Of a DNA stretch of 64,000 nt, positions 8,993 to 17,643 are shown piece after piece; the stretch's first letter is position 1, and each line of letters starts with the position of its first letter. Origin of the DNA: Bdellovibrio sp. NC01 (GTDB taxonomy: Bacteria > Bdellovibrionota > Bdellovibrionia > Bdellovibrionales > Bdellovibrionaceae); NCBI RefSeq assembly GCF_006874625.1, contig NZ_CP030034.1, forward strand, positions 1,302,001 to 1,366,000, written 5' to 3'. Made by a program: the position numbers and the translations under genes. Below the pieces are notes generated by a model that worked only from the letters and a program-made list of their open reading frames with translations, did no database searches and had not been told where the DNA came from.

Positions 8993-11900
8993 TTAACCAC
9001 CCAAGCGGCCCCAGAATCTATTGTAATGGCAGTCGGTGTAAGTCGCACCAGAGCCCATCGTGTAGTAAATGGACATGGTTTCGCCGACGTTCATGTAAGT
9101 AGAAATGGTTCCTTGAATCGTTTGCCACGTACTGGCTGTCGGTTTCTGCGTAATAATACCGTCGTAAAGAGCATTGTTTTTAAAGAACTCATATCTGAAT
9201 TCGCCGGTTGCGGCGTTGTTTAACAGAGTGTTGAAACCAAATGTGTAAACGCCTGCAACGGGAGCGGTGAATACTCCAGTTGCGGCATTGTAGCCATTGC
9301 CGATGTTGCTTATCACAGTTTCCCAAATCATAATGGCCGGAGCATTAACCACGGAACTGCAGAGCTTGGCTTCAAAGAAAGTTTGGCCAGGAGTCAGAAC
9401 GTTGCCATCACCGCGAACATTCAATCTTGTGTTGCCATTAGCACGAACATTTAAAACATTGGTCGCTGGATCTGTCGACGCCGTATAAATTTGTACGCCG
9501 TGCGCATTAGCTGATGTTCCCGAGTTAAAGAGGTTCGCAACGTATCCAGCGGCTGTCGCTTGCCAGCTCATACCACCAGGGCCAATTCCGTTACCAGCAA
9601 TCGCACCGATTGTTCCGCCATCACCTAAATTGGTACTCGTATTACCGAACATACCCGCAGGGTTGTTTGTGTTAACACCAACTGCACCCGTTGTCGCTAA
9701 CACAAGCTGATTGCTATTCGTGGCAGACTGAAGTTCAAGATTTTTTGGTGTGGTTCCAGTGGAAATAATTCGATAGCCAGATGCCGCATAGCCATTATCG
9801 ATGGCTAAATAGGAACCGCTTAGATTGGTGTCAGTGATTCTGAACAGTGGTGTGCTACCTGCATTTTGATTCGCACCATTGATATGCAATCCCGCCGTAG
9901 GAGACGCCGTACCTACACCCACAGAGCCCCCGGCAGAATTGATAATGACGTTACCTGGTGTCACATTGCTAGTTCCCGCCAACGTCAGAGTATTACTTCC
10001 GGCTGTACCACCATAAAGAGTTTGTCCACCAGCACGCCCCGCAAGCAAAGCATACTGAGTAAAATTATCTCCAGAGATCGCGGCAAAAGAAGGCACACCG
10101 GAGCCATTCGTTAACAACACCGAATTGTTCGCCGTCGCAAGTCCACCGACAACGTTATTCGCAGAAGAATACAAAAGCTGATTCGCCGTCGTCGTAGCAG
10201 GATAACTTGCAGTAGAAAAGACAGGTCCCGTCGCACTATATTGCAGAATCGAACCGTTGACTGTTCCCGGCACCGAAGTCAAAGCTGTGCCAGCAGAGTT
10301 CGATGCAATCACACTGTAGTTTGCAAAACTATTTGTATTGGTACCACCACTCGCAACAGGAAGCACACCGCTGACATCAGCAGTCAAAGCGACAGAATTG
10401 CCGCCTGATAAAACTCCCGCGGCTGTATTTTTAACGATACCCGCAGTGCTAAAATTTGAAAGAGTCAGTCCCGCAAATGTTGGCGTTGCCGCTGTATGAA
10501 TATTTTGTGGTGTTGATAATGTCACAGATCCCGCAGCATTTGCGACCGTGATTTGGTTTGCAGTGCCGTTCAAGGATTTATATTCGTAACCGGTTGCTCC
10601 CGAATTCATTCCTAAAATCTGATTAGCAGTGCCAAGACCAGACAGTCCACCCAATGAAAGAGTAGGGGTCGCACCACCCGTAGAACTCAGCGGCGACGTT
10701 GCACTGACAGAAGTCACTGTGCCGCTGGTTAATGTTTGCCATGATAAATTTCCAGAGCCATCATTGATCAACGCTTGTGTTCCCGAACTCTGTGATGTCG
10801 GAAGTTTTAAAACATAGCTTGTGCCAATCGCGCCAGCAGGTCCTTGGATAGTTGCAGTGTTAGCACCTGATCCCGCCGTAAAAATATCGCCCGTATTCGC
10901 GCTATGAGTGATATTGCTTGCAGCAAAATTGCCAGAGCCATCGCGTTTAACCAAGGTCGAAGGTGTATTTGCATTGGTCGCGGCATTCGCAAGTAGTTCG
11001 GCATTATGAATGTTCGCCGCCGTTGAACCGCCTACGGCATTCACTGTCGCAGCAACAGAACCCGAACCACTTGCAGACACGTCGCTTGTTAACGCCGTGA
11101 TGGTGCCACCAGTACCATTGGCGGTTGCAAGAACTGCCCACGCACCGGAATTAAATTGATAGATTTTAAAAGTATCCGTCGCAAAATAGATGGCGCCAGC
11201 TGACGGGGAACCAGGCTTCGCAGCATCAAGACCTGTTTGGATAGATGGAGTTCCACCCGCGTTACTCACAAGTGGATCGTTAATACCATAGCCACTTAAA
11301 GAGTTCGGTTTGCCCGTCGTGATTTTTGCCCAATCCAGTGACGGAATATCCGCAGCAACAAGAGAGCTAGCTCCGGAAGTCACACGACCTTTAGAGTCCG
11401 TTGTCACCTTATAGTAAGTACCTGCAGTTCCCGTTGCCGCTAATGTCAAAGTTGCTGAGCCCGCACTTGAAGTCACATCTCCGGTAAATGCGGGAAGATT
11501 TGCAGCCGGAAGAGTTCCACTTAAGTCACTCGCCGCTAACGGAGAGTTCACAAACGCCGTCCCATTGAATTTTAAATAGTCCTTATTAGCAGGCGCCGTC
11601 AAAGTCAGAGTAGATCCCTGAAGTTTCGCGACCGTCGCCGCTGCGGAACCAGGCCCACTTGCTGTCACATCACCTGTTAAAGCAGTGACATAATTACCCG
11701 CAGCTTGCTTGCCATTAAAAGTGTTCCAATCGGAAGAAGACAAGTAACCACTCGTTGAAGTTGTTGCTTGGGCAATCGTTATCGAAGGCGTCGTCGTTGC
11801 ATTCGTTACAGACAAAGGAGCCGACGCACTGACCGAAGTCACAGTTCCAGCAGGAATATTCAGCGTCGCTGGAATCCACTTAGAACCATTCCACTGTAAA

Positions 11901-13108
11901 ACTTGATTTGTTGTTGGTGCCGTCGTGTCGACTGGATTGTTTTGCAGCGCCACAACTTTGGCAGCGCCAATAGAACCTGTGACGTCACCAGCAAGACCGA
12001 CGTTAATCGCCTGACACAAAAAACTTCCAGACACAGAATTCCAATACATCGTCTGACTTGTTGAACAACTTGCCGAAGCGACGTAGCCATTAAACGCAGA
12101 TTGTGAAACGTAATTCGAAAGCGTTGAAGAAAGATTTGAAACATCAGCGGTTGTTAAAGTATTCGCTGACCAATTCGTACCGTTATATTTTAGAACTTGT
12201 CCCGAGGTCGGTGCAGCGGTACTAACGCTGACGCCTTGAAGGGCTGCAACCTTTGGATTCGGATAACTTCCTGAAAGATCGCCACCAGCCGAAGCACCTG
12301 TTTGCAGGGCATTGGTGATACGCGAGTCATTACCGGCAGCAACAGTGTTGGCTGTCGTACCAACATTCAAAGTTAAATTGGGTGTTGAAGTTCCATTTGT
12401 CACGGTCAAATAAGAATTTGCGGAAGTGACATCGGTAACCGTACCGCCGTTAGCTCCAGAAATTCCAGAGCAGCTTAACGCAGACCCATTCCACGATAAA
12501 AAAGTTCCCGCAGCACACGTCGGGATTCCCGCTTTCGTAAGAAAGTCAGACGCGATATTAGTACCAAGTTTTTCCGCCGCTAAAGCATAACCCGCAAATG
12601 GTACAGATCTAACAACGCTATCAGGAGAAATAGTTTTCCACCCTGAGCCATCATGAAACGACACACGAAGTTTTCTAATATCGCCCGCCGTTGCTTGATA
12701 GGTGCTTGAAGTATTCGCGCAAGAGTAAGTCGCGCCGCTCGAGGTACAAGTACCGCAATTGAAAAGAGTCGTGTTGTTAAAGGCATCAAGAACACTGCTT
12801 AGACCTAATGGGAACTGAATGGAACCCGTGCCGATAGGAATATCGAACACGCCACCAGAATTCACCATGTTGTAACCAGAAATTTGTTCTTGATAGATGA
12901 TGCAACTGCCAGCCGGATTTAAAATCTGAAAAACGAAAGAGACGTTGTTGTACTCAAGTGGTGTCCCGCTGGTATTGAGGATGCGACCTTGATACGTCAA
13001 AGCCGAAGGAGAAGCTTGAGCTGTCGATGAAATTGCAAAGATTGCCAACAAGGCTGTATAAAGCCCAACAAAAAGCTTTGGCAAAGAAGGACGCGTAAGG
13101 CGTTTCAT
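8993..13108 (-). CDS. Mosaic fibre (MAT-type) adhesin with C1q-like tip
   Basis: This exported 1371-aa protein is rich in Gly, Ser, Thr, Ala and Asn. A signal peptide ends near residue 32. A conserved N-terminal domain (33-180, beginning ALTYQGRILNTSGTPL and ending VPFAGYALAAEKLG) carries paired cysteines. The shaft (180-1240) is built of degenerate tail-fibre-like repeats such as GDVTGS..VALQ, SGQVLKYNGTNW and YYKVTTDSKGRVTSG. The last ~130 residues look like a C1q/TNF-fold trimer domain (GYNAATGVFTAPVAGVYTFGF, ending NRFWGRLGG). Mosaic adhesive trimer proteins with this plan are known in B. bacteriovorus and coat vesicles that contact prey. No phage genes lie nearby. The trimer state and ligand are inferred. 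Confidence 0.85.
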   Translation of the reverse strand: MKRLTRPSLPKLFVGLYTALLAIFAISSTAQASPSALTYQGRILNTSGTPLEYNNVSFVFQILNPAGSCIIYQEQISGYNMVNSGGVFDIPIGTGSIQFPLGLSSVLDAFNNTTLFNCGTCTSSGATYSCANTSSTYQATAGDIRKLRVSFHDGSGWKTISPDSVVRSVPFAGYALAAEKLGTNIASDFLTKAGIPTCAAGTFLSWNGSALSCSGISGANGGTVTDVTSANSYLTVTNGTSTPNLTLNVGTTANTVAAGNDSRITNALQTGASAGGDLSGSYPNPKVAALQGVSVSTAAPTSGQVLKYNGTNWSANTLTTADVSNLSSTLSNYVSQSAFNGYVASASCSTSQTMYWNSVSGSFLCQAINVGLAGDVTGSIGAAKVVALQNNPVDTTAPTTNQVLQWNGSKWIPATLNIPAGTVTSVSASAPLSVTNATTTPSITIAQATTSTSGYLSSSDWNTFNGKQAAGNYVTALTGDVTASGPGSAAATVAKLQGSTLTLTAPANKDYLKFNGTAFVNSPLAASDLSGTLPAANLPAFTGDVTSSAGSATLTLAATGTAGTYYKVTTDSKGRVTSGASSLVAADIPSLDWAKITTGKPNSLSGYGINDPLVSNAGGTPSIQTGLDAAKPGSPSAGAIYFATDTFKIYQFNSGAWAVLATANGTGGTITALTSDVSASGSGSVAATVNAVGGSTAANIHNAELLANAATNANTPSTLVKRDGSGNFAASNITHSANTGDIFTAGSGANTATIQGPAGAIGTSYVLKLPTSQSSGTQALINDGSGNLSWQTLTSGTVTSVSATSPLSSTGGATPTLSLGGLSGLGTANQILGMNSGATGYEYKSLNGTANQITVANAAGSVTLSTPQNIHTAATPTFAGLTLSNFSTAGIVKNTAAGVLSGGNSVALTADVSGVLPVASGGTNTNSFANYSVIASNSAGTALTSVPGTVNGSILQYSATGPVFSTASYPATTTANQLLYSSANNVVGGLATANNSVLLTNGSGVPSFAAISGDNFTQYALLAGRAGGQTLYGGTAGSNTLTLAGTSNVTPGNVIINSAGGSVGVGTASPTAGLHINGANQNAGSTPLFRITDTNLSGSYLAIDNGYAASGYRIISTGTTPKNLELQSATNSNQLVLATTGAVGVNTNNPAGMFGNTSTNLGDGGTIGAIAGNGIGPGGMSWQATAAGYVANLFNSGTSANAHGVQIYTASTDPATNVLNVRANGNTRLNVRGDGNVLTPGQTFFEAKLCSSVVNAPAIMIWETVISNIGNGYNAATGVFTAPVAGVYTFGFNTLLNNAATGEFRYEFFKNNALYDGIITQKPTASTWQTIQGTISTYMNVGETMSIYYTMGSGATYTDCHYNRFWGRLGG

Positions 13109-13190
13109 GGACGTTCAAGAACCTTTCAAAGCAGGTATTCCCTAATAAAATCGGCATTTTTATTTGTTTTCTGAAGTGTTCCTAGGGGCA

Positions 13191-13216
13191 TTCCTGCCCC
13201 TTTTAGCATTACGAAT
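13191..13216 (+). terminator. Terminator-like hairpin in a divergent intergenic region
   Basis: A perfect 7-bp stem (AGGGGCA 13194-13200, TGCCCCT 13205-13211) with a 4-nt loop is followed by TTT. It lies upstream of the rightward gene at 13300 and not behind any rightward gene. It could be an attenuator, the end of a small RNA, or the 5' leader of the leftward fibre gene. Confidence 0.45.
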
Positions 13217-13299
13217 GATTTAGCCTTTCAACCGTACACTGGCTTTTTTTGAGACAAGCTGTTATGGTCCCCGCGATTCAAAACCATTAGGAGAACCCA

Positions 13300-14091
13300 A
13301 TGAAAGCTCTAATCAAAAAGGCTGTTCCGTTCGTGTTTGTTCTTTCTTCTGTCGCAGTCGCTGCAGGTGTTATCACTAAAGACGCCGTCAATGCGAAGGT
13401 TGCGGCTTTAGCATCTGCTTACAATGACGACTCGACAAATATTCAGGTCGTGTTCACTGATCTGAATGTTGATTCAGTTCGTGCTTTGGATTTCGGCGTT
13501 AAAGGTTCAGTGAATAAAAAAGGCACTGAAAATACTTTGAATCTCAACGTTGAAGGCGTGCAGTATCACTACGGTAATGGTGCAAATCCAACGGTGACAG
13601 GCAAATTGACTGCGCAATTGGATTTACTAAAAGCATTTGGCCAAACATTCTTAAACAATGCCGGCACTGAATTCGAAGAGCTTGCGAAAAACGCGGCTGC
13701 AACATTCGGCCAAAGCTATGGCGATGCTTTAAGTGTTGATGCTAAACTAGTTGATTTGACGAAAGACCAAGCTGGTAACGTTGTATCAGCGAAAGTTTCT
13801 GTTCTGGCCGTTGTCGATTTCAGTAAGTTACCAGCGACAATCAAAGTTGAAGATGTTGAATTCAAATCTTTGCAAGTTGAATTAGCAATCAATCGCGCTG
13901 GTGCAGCAGGTGCATTCAGAGTCGTGATGAATCCAGCCAACAAAAGCTTCAATCAAGATCAAACAGGCATGAAAGAAGTCATCGAAAAGATTTTGAGCGA
14001 AGATGCAGAAATGTATCAGCATATTAATGGCTTTATGAAGTGGTTAAATGATGTTGCCACTGAACTCGTAAATCAAAAAGCTCAGCAATAA
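13300..14091 (+). CDS. Exported protein of unknown function
   Basis: This 263-aa protein has a signal peptide (residues 1-21, ending VAVAAG) and starts behind TTAGGAG. The mature protein alternates beta-rich stretches (FGVKGSVNKKG, LNLNVEGVQY, VKVEDVEFKSLQVEL-like) with amphipathic helices, and it has no cysteine. The C-terminal helix (EMYQHINGFMKWLNDVATELV) is well conserved in appearance. The overall look is of a periplasmic lipid- or ligand-binding beta sheet, but this is a guess and I do not recognise the family. A strong terminator follows, so it is probably monocistronic. Confidence 0.7.
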   Translation: MKALIKKAVPFVFVLSSVAVAAGVITKDAVNAKVAALASAYNDDSTNIQVVFTDLNVDSVRALDFGVKGSVNKKGTENTLNLNVEGVQYHYGNGANPTVTGKLTAQLDLLKAFGQTFLNNAGTEFEELAKNAAATFGQSYGDALSVDAKLVDLTKDQAGNVVSAKVSVLAVVDFSKLPATIKVEDVEFKSLQVELAINRAGAAGAFRVVMNPANKSFNQDQTGMKEVIEKILSEDAEMYQHINGFMKWLNDVATELVNQKAQQ

Positions 14092-14097
14092 AACTAC

Positions 14098-14130
14098 CTA
14101 AAAGGCCGCTGTTAAAAGCGGCCTTTTTTA
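14098..14130 (+). terminator. Intrinsic terminator
   Basis: A 10-bp stem (AAAGGCCGCT/AGCGGCCTTT) with a 6-nt loop is followed by TTTTA, directly behind the exported protein gene. Confidence 0.92.
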
Positions 14131-14226
14131 TTTTAGGCGCAGTTCTTGCTCTTTTATAATTAAAGTCAACTAACTCCGGGTTCTCGGGGGCAGTTTCCCT
14201 CGAGCATTCAAAGCGAAGGGGCAATT

Positions 14227-14739
14227 ATGGACTTACAAAGAAACCAACCAGATAAAAGAACTGCACCAGTCACTGGTGGCAGTCCTGAAGCAGAGCTTCG
14301 TCAATTCGTCGATCACTTCGTAGAAGCCATTCACGATCAAGATCTTGAAGCAATCATGGCTTGTTATGCCGATGATGTCGTTGCGTTCGATATGATGACA
14401 CCGCTTCAATTCGTCGGCAAAGATGCATATCGAAAATCCTGGCAAATGGCCGTGGAAAATACCAACCCAGACGCCGAGTTCACTTTACATGAAACAAAAA
14501 TCACAGCCAGCGACAGCGTGGGATTTTGTCACAGCCTTTGTCACTGTGTCGGATCAATGAAGGACGGGCAAAAAATGGACATGTGGATGCGCTGGACGGA
14601 TTGCTTCGAGAAAATTGATGGCAAGTGGCTGATTACTCACGAACAAGTCTCGGTACCGGTCGACATGGAAAGTGGTAAAGGTGCTTTCAATTTAAGACCG
14701 GAAGGCAATGTAGTTGACCCAGGCTTATATTATACTTAA
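14227..14739 (+). CDS. SnoaL/NTF2-like (ketosteroid isomerase-like) protein
   Basis: This is a 170-aa cytoplasmic protein of the NTF2 fold. It has the family's helix followed by a pocket: LRQFVDHFVEAIHDQDLEAIMACYADDVVAFD, then KDAYRKSWQ and a C-terminal sheet with DMWMRWTDCFEKIDGKWLITHEQ. Such proteins bind or convert small hydrophobic compounds, or act as stress-related DUF4440-type proteins. The Asp-rich pocket (YADDVV) and a His in SLCHC may be active-site residues. The start follows AGCGAAGGGG. Confidence 0.8.
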   Translation: MDLQRNQPDKRTAPVTGGSPEAELRQFVDHFVEAIHDQDLEAIMACYADDVVAFDMMTPLQFVGKDAYRKSWQMAVENTNPDAEFTLHETKITASDSVGFCHSLCHCVGSMKDGQKMDMWMRWTDCFEKIDGKWLITHEQVSVPVDMESGKGAFNLRPEGNVVDPGLYYT

Positions 14740-14769
14740 AACTGGCAAGACTTAACCAAACGAGGCTCG

Positions 14770-15297
14770 ATGCTTTACCGCTTTCAAATTGAACTTTCCG
14801 ATATCGATCGCGGTGTTTACGAATCCTTGGATTTCCGCGTGGCGCAACATCCTTCGGAAACGTATCCGTATATGCTCAGTAGAGTCCTGGCTTATTGTTT
14901 GGCTTATCAAGATGGACTTGAATTTACACCCGGTGGATTGGCTGATCCCGATGCACCGGCGTTACGCAAGCTTGGTGGTTTAAATACCATCGACCTATGG
15001 ATCGAAATCGGCAATCCTTCGGCTCGTAAACTGCATAAAGCAGGGAAGAGTGCCAAAGAAGTGATGGTCTTCACTTATAAAAATCCTGAAGTTCTTTTGA
15101 CGGAAGTTAAAAATGGCGATGTTCATCGCGCCAGCGATCTGCAGATTTCTGCGTTCGATGCAAAATTCTTAGATTTATTAGGCGAGAAAGTCGAAAAGAA
15201 CAATACCTGGTCACTGCTTGTACAACAAGGACAGATGGACATCACGGTGAAGGGTGAAACCTTCACCAGCGACGTCGGTCAGTTTTCAGTGACGTAG
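14770..15297 (+). CDS. YaeQ family protein
   Basis: This 175-aa protein matches YaeQ over its full length: FQIELSDIDRGVYESLDFRVAQHPSET near the N-terminus, then RVLAYCLAY, LADPDAPAL and LWIEIGNPSARKLHKA. YaeQ adopts a nuclease-like alpha/beta fold related to PD-(D/E)XK enzymes, with candidate residues in DLWIEIG. It was first linked to RfaH-type phenotypes, but the biochemical role is not established. The gene is 30 bp behind the NTF2-like gene and converges with the methyltransferase gene one base away. Confidence 0.88.
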   Translation: MLYRFQIELSDIDRGVYESLDFRVAQHPSETYPYMLSRVLAYCLAYQDGLEFTPGGLADPDAPALRKLGGLNTIDLWIEIGNPSARKLHKAGKSAKEVMVFTYKNPEVLLTEVKNGDVHRASDLQISAFDAKFLDLLGEKVEKNNTWSLLVQQGQMDITVKGETFTSDVGQFSVT

Positions 15298-15298
15298 A

Positions 15299-15853
15299 CT
15301 AAAACAACTGATTTTGTACCGCCACGGCAGTCAGAACTTTGGGTGTGCTCTCTTCAATAAATTTTATATCGAATTCTTTATCTTTCAGAATTTTCGATAA
15401 TTCTTCTTCTGTGAAGAAATGAGTGCTATCCGCTCCGTGCATGATTTCTGTTTCGCCGTGTTCACTTTTTCTTGGCACTGTTAAGAACAGAACTCCCTGT
15501 TCAGGAAGCATCATGTGAATGATTTCAAGCGTGTGCTCGAAATCTTCGCCTGACATATGTTCAAAGGCGGCTCCACCCCAGATGCCTTGTAATTCGTTGG
15601 GAACTTTTGTGGAAGCGAGTTTTTTAAAAGTACCTTGAATCATTTCGATGCCTTCGGCCTGCCATTTTTTGCAAAGCTCGGGATCTTGTTCGACACAGAT
15701 CACGTGAAAACCGTTGTCTCTGAATTTCTTAAGCAATTCTGTTTCGCTCGCGCCGAGGACCAGAACAGTTTCGCCGGGCTCCAGGTAAGTTAAGAAAGTG
15801 GTAACGGCATCACGGTATTCGCGCGGAATAATTTCGTTGGTTACAAGTTCCAT
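15299..15853 (-). CDS. Class I SAM-dependent methyltransferase-like protein
   Basis: In this 184-aa protein, motif I reads VLVLGASETELLKKF (residues ~29-43), followed by an acidic residue at the end of strand 2 (VICVEQDPEL). The motif IV region reads GIWGGAAFEHM and the later strand reads GVLFLTVPRKSEHG. This is the layout of a small methyltransferase similar to type 11/23 enzymes. The usual GxGxG is altered to GASET, so SAM binding is probable and not certain. It lies 21 bp downstream of ppk2 in the same direction. Confidence 0.75.
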   Translation of the reverse strand: MELVTNEIIPREYRDAVTTFLTYLEPGETVLVLGASETELLKKFRDNGFHVICVEQDPELCKKWQAEGIEMIQGTFKKLASTKVPNELQGIWGGAAFEHMSGEDFEHTLEIIHMMLPEQGVLFLTVPRKSEHGETEIMHGADSTHFFTEEELSKILKDKEFDIKFIEESTPKVLTAVAVQNQLF

Positions 15854-15874
15854 ATATTCTCCTGCCTTAATAAT

Positions 15875-16699
15875 TTATCCAGCACGGTCAGCAACGATGT
15901 GAACCTTGCCGATGTTTCCGGAAGGATCTTTGATCTTTCTTTTAGGAAGTGTGATGGATTTGTGTTTTAGTTTCTTGTATTCAATTTTTTCTAAAATGTG
16001 ATTGATAATATTTAAGCGAACCCTGCGCTTGTCCTCAGAGATCGCGACGTACCACGGAGCCCACGAACTGTTTGTCGCTTTAAACATTTCATCGCGGGCT
16101 TTGGTGTATTCATCCCACAGATCATACGATTTGATATCCATGGGTGAAAGCTTCCAGATTTTTCGACCATCATGAATGCGATCATGCAAACGGCGTTCTT
16201 GTTCTTCGGGACTGACTTCAAGCCAATACTTTAATAAAATGATTCCAGCGTCGACCATCGCGCGTTCGAACAACGGCACGGCTTTCAAAAAAGATTTCAC
16301 CTGTTCTTTCGTACACCAACCCATGACATTCTCAACGCCAGCACGATTGTACCAACTGCGATCAAAGATCACCACTTCACCAGCGGCGGGAAGATGCGCG
16401 ACATAGCGTTGAATGTACATCTGACTGTTTTCTCGCTCTGTGGGCGCGGGCAGGGCAACAACCCGAAATACACGTGGGCTGACTCTTTCAGTAATGGCTT
16501 TGATGGTGCCACCTTTGCCTGCGCCATCGCGGCCCTCAAAGATAATGCACACCTTAAGTCCCTTATGAGCGACCCACAGTTGCAAATTGACAAGTTCGAT
16601 ATGGAGTTTTTTAAGCTCTTGTTCGTAGACTTTAGAGCTTAAAGATTCTTTGGCATGAGCTTTTTTTTCGATTTTGCTTAAGCTTTTTTTAGGGGCCAT
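15875..16699 (-). CDS. ppk2: Polyphosphate kinase 2 (PPK2, class I-like)
   Basis: This 274-aa enzyme transfers phosphate between polyphosphate and nucleotides, usually making ATP or GTP from the diphosphate. Visible features are Walker A GRDGAGKGG (56-64), Walker B IFDRSWYNRAG (Asp113) and the lid segment with RLHDRIHDGRKIWKLS. It has a single P-loop domain, with an Asp (GRDGAGK) in the position usual for class I or III. The N-terminus is basic (KKSLSKIEKKAHAKE) and the C-terminus has another basic run. In a predator it could help recycle prey nucleotides. It probably shares a transcript with the methyltransferase. Confidence 0.92.
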   Translation of the reverse strand: MAPKKSLSKIEKKAHAKESLSSKVYEQELKKLHIELVNLQLWVAHKGLKVCIIFEGRDGAGKGGTIKAITERVSPRVFRVVALPAPTERENSQMYIQRYVAHLPAAGEVVIFDRSWYNRAGVENVMGWCTKEQVKSFLKAVPLFERAMVDAGIILLKYWLEVSPEEQERRLHDRIHDGRKIWKLSPMDIKSYDLWDEYTKARDEMFKATNSSWAPWYVAISEDKRRVRLNIINHILEKIEYKKLKHKSITLPKRKIKDPSGNIGKVHIVADRAG

Positions 16700-16800
16700 A
16701 CACTTCTCCGAAATGAATAACCTCTAACCAGTTTAAATTTGAAAATTTCGAATAGAAACAAGTTCGTCGGCGCTCTGTTGCGACACATCCGCCTTACGTG

Positions 16801-17556
16801 TTACTTAGCAACTGAAAATTCAACGCTGATGGTGTGACCTTGGGCTGTGCCGCTCATCGTAGCAAAGGGGCCTGCTTGCAGACGCTTGACTCCGGATTGG
16901 CCGATAGTTGTTGGAAAGGGCGTGTTTGCTTGCAGGTACATGCTGGAAGAGTACGACGACAATTCATTTTTACTATCGAGGCGATATGCATACATCTGAA
17001 TCGACATATTTAATTTATAGCGCGCGACCAAATTCGCTGGTGCTTGGTAACGGGTGAAGTAGGGCGCTAGTTCTGAATTGATATTGCAGATGAATAGACT
17101 TTGTTCGCGTGAATAAATCGTCGTTTCGCAGTCGTTATCGACACACCATCTTGCATGCAAAACGATATCGGGTGGTGTCGCCGGTGGAATGTCGGGCTCC
17201 ATCGTTTTGTTGGTGCGAGAATAAGGTGTGCAACCACTGACATCGTTGCAGATCTTCAAAACATCGTTTTCAACCGCGTATGAATAAGAAAAAACCGTGC
17301 GAGCTTTTACATCCAGAAATTTTACGGTTTTCCCGTCATCGCTTAAGATTTGCAATTTCTGTTTATCGTAGTGCGCACCTAAAGTGATAATGGCATCCAC
17401 TGTCTTATCAGAAACAAAGTACCAGCCCTTATAATAAGCTCCGTAACCACCGTCATCGGCAACGATGTGTTCATTCAACCAAACGCCTTGCGGAAATGCC
17501 GCGAACGCAGAACTGAACGAAAGAGTAGCAAAAATTAAAATGAGGACTTTATTCAT
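16801..17556 (-). CDS. Exported protein of unknown function
   Basis: This 251-aa protein carries a signal peptide (MNKVLILIFATLSFSSAFA). The first half repeats short beta-strand and aromatic motifs (YGAYYKGWYFVSD, VFSYSYAVENDVL) like a small beta-barrel or lipocalin-like sheet. The second half has cysteine pairs (ICNDVSGC, WCVDNDC) and a beta-rich end (HTISVEFSV). The family is not recognised. It lies 87 bp downstream of the glycosidase-like gene in the same direction and could be co-transcribed. Confidence 0.68.
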   Translation of the reverse strand: MNKVLILIFATLSFSSAFAAFPQGVWLNEHIVADDGGYGAYYKGWYFVSDKTVDAIITLGAHYDKQKLQILSDDGKTVKFLDVKARTVFSYSYAVENDVLKICNDVSGCTPYSRTNKTMEPDIPPATPPDIVLHARWCVDNDCETTIYSREQSLFICNINSELAPYFTRYQAPANLVARYKLNMSIQMYAYRLDSKNELSSYSSSMYLQANTPFPTTIGQSGVKRLQAGPFATMSGTAQGHTISVEFSVAK

Positions 17557-17643
17557 AGGGTGACTCCGGACCCACCCAATCTGCGCTGGATGTTCCCAGG
17601 AGTCAAGAACGCTTGGTTTTTATTTGGTTTGCAAAAAGACGGC

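Noticed and set aside
8993-13108. Prophage or tail-fibre operon
   Set aside because: The gene carries a Sec signal peptide and no capsid, baseplate, integrase or lysis gene is near; an adhesin fibre explains it better.
8993-13108. Tandem DNA repeats or a CRISPR-like array
   Set aside because: The repetition is at protein level with drifting spacing and no constant repeat plus spacer unit.
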